From NCBI GenBank assembly GCA_045545635.1, contig JAZQBI010000260.1:1-10476 (forward strand): a stretch of DNA of 10,476 nt. Reading direction: 5' to 3'. Both the position numbers and the translations under genes were made by a program. This DNA is from RGIG8748 sp045545635. Its GTDB lineage: Bacteria > Bacillota > Clostridia > UMGS1810. The notes beneath the pieces were generated by a model. That model made no database searches, was not told the origin of the DNA, and saw only the letters and a list, made by a program, of their open reading frames with translations. The first letter of the stretch is position 1. The number at the start of each line of letters is the position of its first letter. Below, one piece after another: positions 7,002-10,476 of this stretch.

Positions 7002-7034
7002 TAAATCTCACCTCACTAAAAAAAATTACAATAC

Positions 7035-7063
7035 ATTTTACCACATTTAAAGATTAATAACAA
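7035..7063 (-). promoter_or_regulatory. SigA-type promoter for the mgtE unit
   Basis: On the minus strand TTGTTA (7058-7063) and TAAAAT (7035-7040) are 17 bases apart, and the -10 box is preceded by TGG, an extended -10 (TGn). Start of transcription is expected near 7028, giving a leader of about 220 nt. The promoter lies wholly in the gap after the lgt stop codon, so mgtE need not depend on read-through from the lgt unit. The -35 box lies in one arm of an AT-only palindrome (7053-7077). Confidence 0.72.
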
Positions 7064-7077
7064 TAGTTTTTATTAAT
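7053..7077. repeat. AT-only palindrome overlapping the mgtE -35 box
   Basis: ATTAATAA at 7053-7060 is the exact reverse complement of TTATTAAT at 7070-7077, with a 9-base spacer. It begins 3 bases beyond the lgt stop codon in the direction of lgt transcription. It could be a weak end-of-transcript hairpin for lgt, but there is no U run after it and the stem has no G-C pair. It could instead be an operator covering the mgtE -35 region. Such short AT palindromes also occur by chance in AT-rich gaps. Confidence 0.4.
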
Positions 7078-7079
7078 TT

Positions 7080-7949
7080 TCATAGGTTTTTCTGCAAAAT
7101 TTCTTCTGTTGTATCGGATTTTATCTTTTTTGATTTTATACTCTGAGTAATAATGGCAACAATTCCGATAATAACAAATAAAACAGACACTATCTGAGAT
7201 ACACGAAAGTTCCCTGCTGTTAGACTATCTGTACGCAGACCTTCAATCCAGAATCTTCCGATTCCATACAAAGTTACATATCCGAAAAATATCTGTCCGT
7301 CAAATTTTCTCTTTTTCAGGGAAAAAATCAATATAACTATGATAGCTGCATTCCAGAGAGACTCATATAAAAAAGTGGGATGAACAGGCAGTGTCGGATC
7401 AACCGGAACACCGGTTTTCATCAAATCTGCAAGTTCCCTTTGGATTTCATCACCGGTCATAGCCCACGGAAGAGTTGTATTAATTCCAAAAGCTTCCTGA
7501 TTAACAAAGTTTCCCCATCTTCCGATGCACTGTCCGATGGCTAGTCCTACAGATCCCACATCACACACGAGACCAAGGTTTTCCTTTTTTACCCTGCAAT
7601 AAATCACAGTCACTGCAATGGCACATAGTATTGCCCCGTATATTGCAATACCGCCATTCCATATCTGAACAATTTCCTCAGGATGTAATGCGTAGTATTC
7701 CCAACGAAAAGCGACATAATATGCTCTTGCACCGATTATGGAAATAGGAGCAGCAAACAAAACCACATCAAGTATAGTATCCTTCTTAAGACCTACTTTT
7801 TTCGAAAGATATACGGCAGTGACAACCGCCACCAAAAAACCGATAGCGATTATAATCCCATACCAGTAAATATCTTTATTACCTATTGTAAATGCAACCC
7901 TGTCTATTTCAAATTTTAAATTCAGATATGGAAAGGAAATATAAGACAC
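7080..7949 (-). CDS. lgt: Phosphatidylglycerol--prolipoprotein diacylglyceryl transferase Lgt
   Basis: Membrane enzyme that transfers diacylglycerol from phosphatidylglycerol to the lipobox cysteine of prelipoproteins, the first step of lipoprotein maturation. About 289 residues with seven predicted membrane helices, normal for Lgt. Seen: WYGIIIAIGF (29-38), IWNGGIAIYGAILCA (96-110), the Lgt signature GQCIGRWGNFVNQEAFG (139-155) with Arg144 matching the essential E. coli Arg143, HPTFLYESLWN (190-200), and GRFWIEGLRTDSL (231-243) with Arg239. The position of E. coli His103 is Tyr104 here. GTG codons at 7959-7961, 7953-7955 and 7947-7949 are all possible starts. I chose the last because GGGGTGA (7958-7964) is 8 nt upstream and SYISFPYL then aligns with typical Lgt N termini; 7955 is the main alternative. 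It follows yfmH after about 18 bases, so the two are probably cotranscribed. Confidence 0.95.
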   Translation of the reverse strand: MSYISFPYLNLKFEIDRVAFTIGNKDIYWYGIIIAIGFLVAVVTAVYLSKKVGLKKDTILDVVLFAAPISIIGARAYYVAFRWEYYALHPEEIVQIWNGGIAIYGAILCAIAVTVIYCRVKKENLGLVCDVGSVGLAIGQCIGRWGNFVNQEAFGINTTLPWAMTGDEIQRELADLMKTGVPVDPTLPVHPTFLYESLWNAAIIVILIFSLKKRKFDGQIFFGYVTLYGIGRFWIEGLRTDSLTAGNFRVSQIVSVLFVIIGIVAIITQSIKSKKIKSDTTEEILQKNL

Positions 7950-7967
7950 TTCCACTGTCACCCCTAA

Positions 7968-9257
7968 TCATTTATTCGTTGGTAAAACTACACTCATTGC
8001 CATATTGTCTTCGTTGAATATTTCTGCAAAAACACAATTAGCAAATTCAAGATCAACACTCTCAAAAACTTCGCTGAAATCAAAAATATTTATTCCGCTC
8101 AGAATATAACGTGTTATCAGATTTCCGATTGTTTCAACATTATTGAAGCTGCGCAGATATGAACCAAAAAATGCTTTTTTAACTCTGGCAAATTCACCGG
8201 AATCAAGTCCGGTGTCGGAAATTCTCTTGATTTCGCTCATAATACGTTCTTTAACTTCAAGAGGTTTTTCACTCTCTCCGGCAATCACCGCACATGCAAA
8301 TTCTGATTCTGTGGAATTATCAGTACCAAAGCTTTCGTTGACAAGTCCTTCTTCATACATTGAATTATAAAGCTTACTGCTCCTGCCAAAAAGCATGCGT
8401 GATACTATCTCCACAGCTATTTCTCTTTTTAAAAGTTCATTTCCTTTTTTTAAATAATTATCTTTAAAGCCTATATTAAACAGTGGTATAGAAACACTTG
8501 CTTTGTCCTCAATGTATTTCTTTGCAATGCTACGCGGTTCTTCTTCAAAAATACATTCTATGCTATTTTTAAGCGGTGTTCCTTTTATGCATTCATCAAC
8601 TATGTTAAAGATATTTTCCACATCTACATCTCCGACAACGCAAACAACCATATTAGCCGGATTGTAAAAAGTGTTGTAGCATTTGTAGAGAACATCCTTA
8701 TCTATTTGTGATATACTTTCAACCGTGCCGGCAATGTCAATACGAACAGGATTTACATGATATAGCGCCTTGAGCAGATTGAACATTACCACCCACTGTC
8801 CGTCATCGTCATACATTCTTATTTCCTGACCGATTATACCTTGCTCCTTTGATACATTATCCTCTGTAAAATAAGGATCCTGAACATATGAAAGCAAGTG
8901 TCTGAAGCTTTCCTCAAATTTTTCCGTACAGGAAAAAAGATAATTGGTGTGAGTAAACGATGTGAAAGCATTGGCGTTTGCTCCAAACTCCGAAAATTTA
9001 TCAAATGCATTTGTTCCGTCGCTTTGTTCAAACATTTTGTGTTCAAGAAAGTGAGCAACACCGTCAGGAATTTTGCAGACCTCTGTTTCACCATCGGGAA
9101 CAAAGCAGTTATTTATTGAACCGAACTTCGTGGCGAAGGTAGCATATTTTTTTATACATCCCTTTTTGGGAACAACAAAAATACCAAGTCCGCTCTTGTG
9201 TTCACCGATATACATAGTTTCATTAAGCTTTGAATTAAATATTTCTTTGTATTCCAT
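7968..9257 (-). CDS. yfmH: M16 zinc peptidase-like protein YfmH (EF-P modification-associated family)
   Basis: M16B (mitochondrial-processing-peptidase-like) metallopeptidase of the YfmH family, written YmfH in B. subtilis; 429 residues, two M16 halves. The inverted zinc motif is intact: HFLEH at 69-73 (His69, His73 ligands, Glu72 catalytic). It is followed by SKEQGIIGQEIRMYDDD, with Glu145 as the likely third ligand and Glu138 seven residues before it, as in pitrilysin-type enzymes. HPV/IDIAGTVESI-type sequence (NPVRIDIAGTVESI, about 169-182) and YNPANMVVCVVGD are family hallmarks. No signal peptide, so probably cytosolic. In Bacillus the homologues sit in an operon linked to the 5-aminopentanol modification of EF-P; the substrate is not known, and the EF-P link here is by homology only. 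The start is ATG 9255-9257 with GGAGG at 9266-9270 (8 nt), only 3 bases after the yfmF stop, so the two are coupled. Confidence 0.93.
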   Translation of the reverse strand: MEYKEIFNSKLNETMYIGEHKSGLGIFVVPKKGCIKKYATFATKFGSINNCFVPDGETEVCKIPDGVAHFLEHKMFEQSDGTNAFDKFSEFGANANAFTSFTHTNYLFSCTEKFEESFRHLLSYVQDPYFTEDNVSKEQGIIGQEIRMYDDDGQWVVMFNLLKALYHVNPVRIDIAGTVESISQIDKDVLYKCYNTFYNPANMVVCVVGDVDVENIFNIVDECIKGTPLKNSIECIFEEEPRSIAKKYIEDKASVSIPLFNIGFKDNYLKKGNELLKREIAVEIVSRMLFGRSSKLYNSMYEEGLVNESFGTDNSTESEFACAVIAGESEKPLEVKERIMSEIKRISDTGLDSGEFARVKKAFFGSYLRSFNNVETIGNLITRYILSGINIFDFSEVFESVDLEFANCVFAEIFNEDNMAMSVVLPTNK

Positions 9258-9260
9258 ACC

Positions 9261-10476
9261 TTACGCCTCCTTTCCTTTCAGAAAATACACCGTGTTTAGT
9301 CTGACACCGGAAAGTGCAGTCATAACATCGTTTCGGTTTATTTTTTGTACCTTGGCAATAGCTTCATCTATTGTATCGGAATTTTTGGAAAAGTTTCCGC
9401 AGCGGTAATATTCTTTTATGGAATATGGACTGTCTTTATATGAACGGTAAGAATTAATAACAAAGTTTCTGGCAACCTCTAGTTCATCATCGGTAAAATT
9501 ACCGCTTGCAATGCTTTCAAGCTGTTTTACTATTTCTGTTCTTGCCTTGTCGTAATTAGAAAACTCAATTCCTGAGCTTACCAGCATAATTCCACGGAAT
9601 CTATCGAGCATGGAGGATGCATAGTAACAAAGGCTCATTTGTTCTCTCACAGTATTGAAAAGTCTTGAGTGAGCTCCTGAGCCGTATATGCTGTTACCAA
9701 GAAGAAGTGCATAGTAATTCTCGTCATCAACTGTTATGCCGGTGGTAAATCCCATTGCAAGCTTGCCCTGTGCAACATCGAAAGAATCTTCACAAAAGCG
9801 AGGTTCTTTAACTTCTTCCACCGAAGTACATGACACAGGGAATTTCTCAGGATTAACACTAATGTTATCAAAGTAATCAGAAATAAATTTACAGAAAAAA
9901 TCCGCATCTATATTTCCTACAACATAAATATCAATTGAGCTTCCGGTTATTATTGATTTGTAGTGTTGGGTGATATTTTCCGAAGTCAGCGCCTCAAGGT
10001 CTTCGATATATCCGAATTCAAAAAGTGCATTTTCATCCCCCCTGCACATTTCTTCAATACATCTGTAGTTGGCATAGGAACGCTTATCATTAATAAGGCT
10101 TTCTATGTCATCCTTAAGGTTCTGTTTTTCTGTTTCGAAAACATCCTGAGGAAATTTATCATTTTCCAAATTCGGTTTAAAAATCATATCAAGCATAAGT
10201 TCAATACATTTTTCGGAGATGCTTTCGCCGGTATATTCATCGCTTAAAAAATTAACAGAAGAAACAATGCTTTGCACAGAAGACTTTTTTGTTATATTTA
10301 CATCAAACAAAGTTCCGTATAATTCATCAGCATATACTCCCAGTTCGAACATATTTTTACACTTTTGAGTTCCTCTGGTAAGCAGCTTTGCCAACAAGGC
10401 GTTTTTGGTAACTTCATTTCTGCAAAGCTTTCTGTTTAAATATGTGCTTACAGAAATTGTCTTATATTTTGTATCA
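9261..10476 (-). CDS. yfmF: M16 peptidase-like protein YfmF, N terminus cut by window edge
   Basis: The reading frame stays open through base 10475, so the true start is outside the window; 404 residues are visible and perhaps 20 are missing. This is the YfmF (YmfF in Bacillus) family, the usual partner of YfmH. The visible N-terminal part reads KYKTISVSTYLNRKL, then NALLAKLLTRGTQK, then ELYGTLFDVN. Where active M16 enzymes have HxxEH before a xRGT-like stretch, this protein has ALLAK, so it lacks the zinc site and should be catalytically dead on its own. In the second half SRLFNTVREQMSLCYYASS keeps the Arg...Tyr pair (R codon 9645-9647, Y codon 9624-9626) that binds substrate in M16B enzymes. 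It probably forms a heterodimer with YfmH (inference from MPP and PqqF/G-like pairs). The gene end also supplies the yfmH ribosome binding site. Confidence 0.92.
   Translation of the reverse strand, partial: DTKYKTISVSTYLNRKLCRNEVTKNALLAKLLTRGTQKCKNMFELGVYADELYGTLFDVNITKKSSVQSIVSSVNFLSDEYTGESISEKCIELMLDMIFKPNLENDKFPQDVFETEKQNLKDDIESLINDKRSYANYRCIEEMCRGDENALFEFGYIEDLEALTSENITQHYKSIITGSSIDIYVVGNIDADFFCKFISDYFDNISVNPEKFPVSCTSVEEVKEPRFCEDSFDVAQGKLAMGFTTGITVDDENYYALLLGNSIYGSGAHSRLFNTVREQMSLCYYASSMLDRFRGIMLVSSGIEFSNYDKARTEIVKQLESIASGNFTDDELEVARNFVINSYRSYKDSPYSIKEYYRCGNFSKNSDTIDEAIAKVQKINRNDVMTALSGVRLNTVYFLKGKEA

Larger units (their letters stand above)
6806..7028 (-). promoter_or_regulatory. Structured 5' leader of mgtE, candidate attenuator or riboswitch
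   Basis: About 220 nt of leader RNA between the predicted start site and the mgtE ATG. In transcript order: a strong Shine-Dalgarno and small ORF (7014 to 6903); a long-range stem pairing 6992-7004 with 6929-6940 (12 bp, one bulge, core GATGCCG/CGGCATC); a hairpin pairing 6920-6924 plus 6913-6917 with 6896-6900 plus 6891-6895 (GCCGG..TGTAT / ATACA..CCGGC, 12-nt loop); an intrinsic terminator (6858-6892) sharing bases 6891-6892 with that hairpin; then a pyrimidine tract able to pair with the mgtE ribosome binding site. This is the layout of a regulated leader, and MgtE downstream makes Mg2+ the obvious candidate signal (inference). Apart from GGTGAG, which is explained by the Shine-Dalgarno, I see none of the M-box (ykoK) core sequences. 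Structures are from inspection, not folding software. Confidence 0.6.

Noticed and set aside
6840..7028. Canonical M-box, ydaO, yybP-ykoY, lysine, TPP, cobalamin or c-di-GMP riboswitch.
   Set aside because: None of the conserved core strings I remember for these classes is present; only a covariance model search could exclude a divergent member.
10395..10397. TTG at 10395-10397 as the yfmF start.
   Set aside because: The frame continues upstream with family-like sequence (KYKTISVSTYL...) to the window edge, so the TTG is an internal leucine codon.
1..10476. Mobile elements, CRISPR arrays, tRNA or rRNA genes, defence systems.
   Set aside because: No transposase or integrase, no regular direct repeats, no tRNA-like cloverleaf and no compositional break were seen; apart from the 279-base gap upstream of mgtE the window is densely filled with housekeeping genes.

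Overview
The window looks like chromosomal DNA of a low-GC Gram-positive bacterium of the class Clostridia, most likely a Ruminococcus-like or Oscillospirales relative. The reasons are strong GGAGG-type ribosome binding sites, AT-rich spacers with SigA-type promoters, a clostridial-style HisRS with CxxC pairs, a UPF0340 gene, and a YfmF/YfmH peptidase pair. The genus is an inference; nothing here proves it. No phage, transposon, CRISPR or foreign island is visible.

Layout: the 3' end of groEL enters on the + strand (1-335) and meets everything else head-on at a perfect bidirectional hairpin terminator (361-403). All other genes are on the minus strand. In transcription order, from the right edge to the left, they are yfmF (5' end cut by the window edge), yfmH, lgt, a 279-base gap, mgtE, a MATE transporter, a UPF0340 gene, hisS and aspS.

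The minus-strand genes fall into three probable transcription units. (1) yfmF-yfmH-lgt: an M16 peptidase-like pair followed by the lipoprotein-modifying enzyme Lgt. (2) mgtE-MATE-UPF0340: a magnesium channel, a drug/metabolite exporter and a conserved protein of unknown role. It is read from its own promoter through a leader of about 220 nt with stems, an intrinsic terminator and a possible 32-codon upstream ORF. (3) hisS-aspS: two aminoacyl-tRNA synthetases read from a good SigA-type promoter whose -35 box overlaps the stop codon of the UPF0340 gene. No T-box leader fits in its roughly 36-nt 5' UTR.

The genes are mostly housekeeping. The part most worth attention is the mgtE leader (6806-7028). 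It has the architecture of an attenuator, does not resemble the M-box magnesium riboswitch as I remember it, and carries a short ORF with one of the best Shine-Dalgarno sequences in the window. Next in interest is the split of M16 peptidase active-site features between YfmH (zinc site) and YfmF (R/Y pair).
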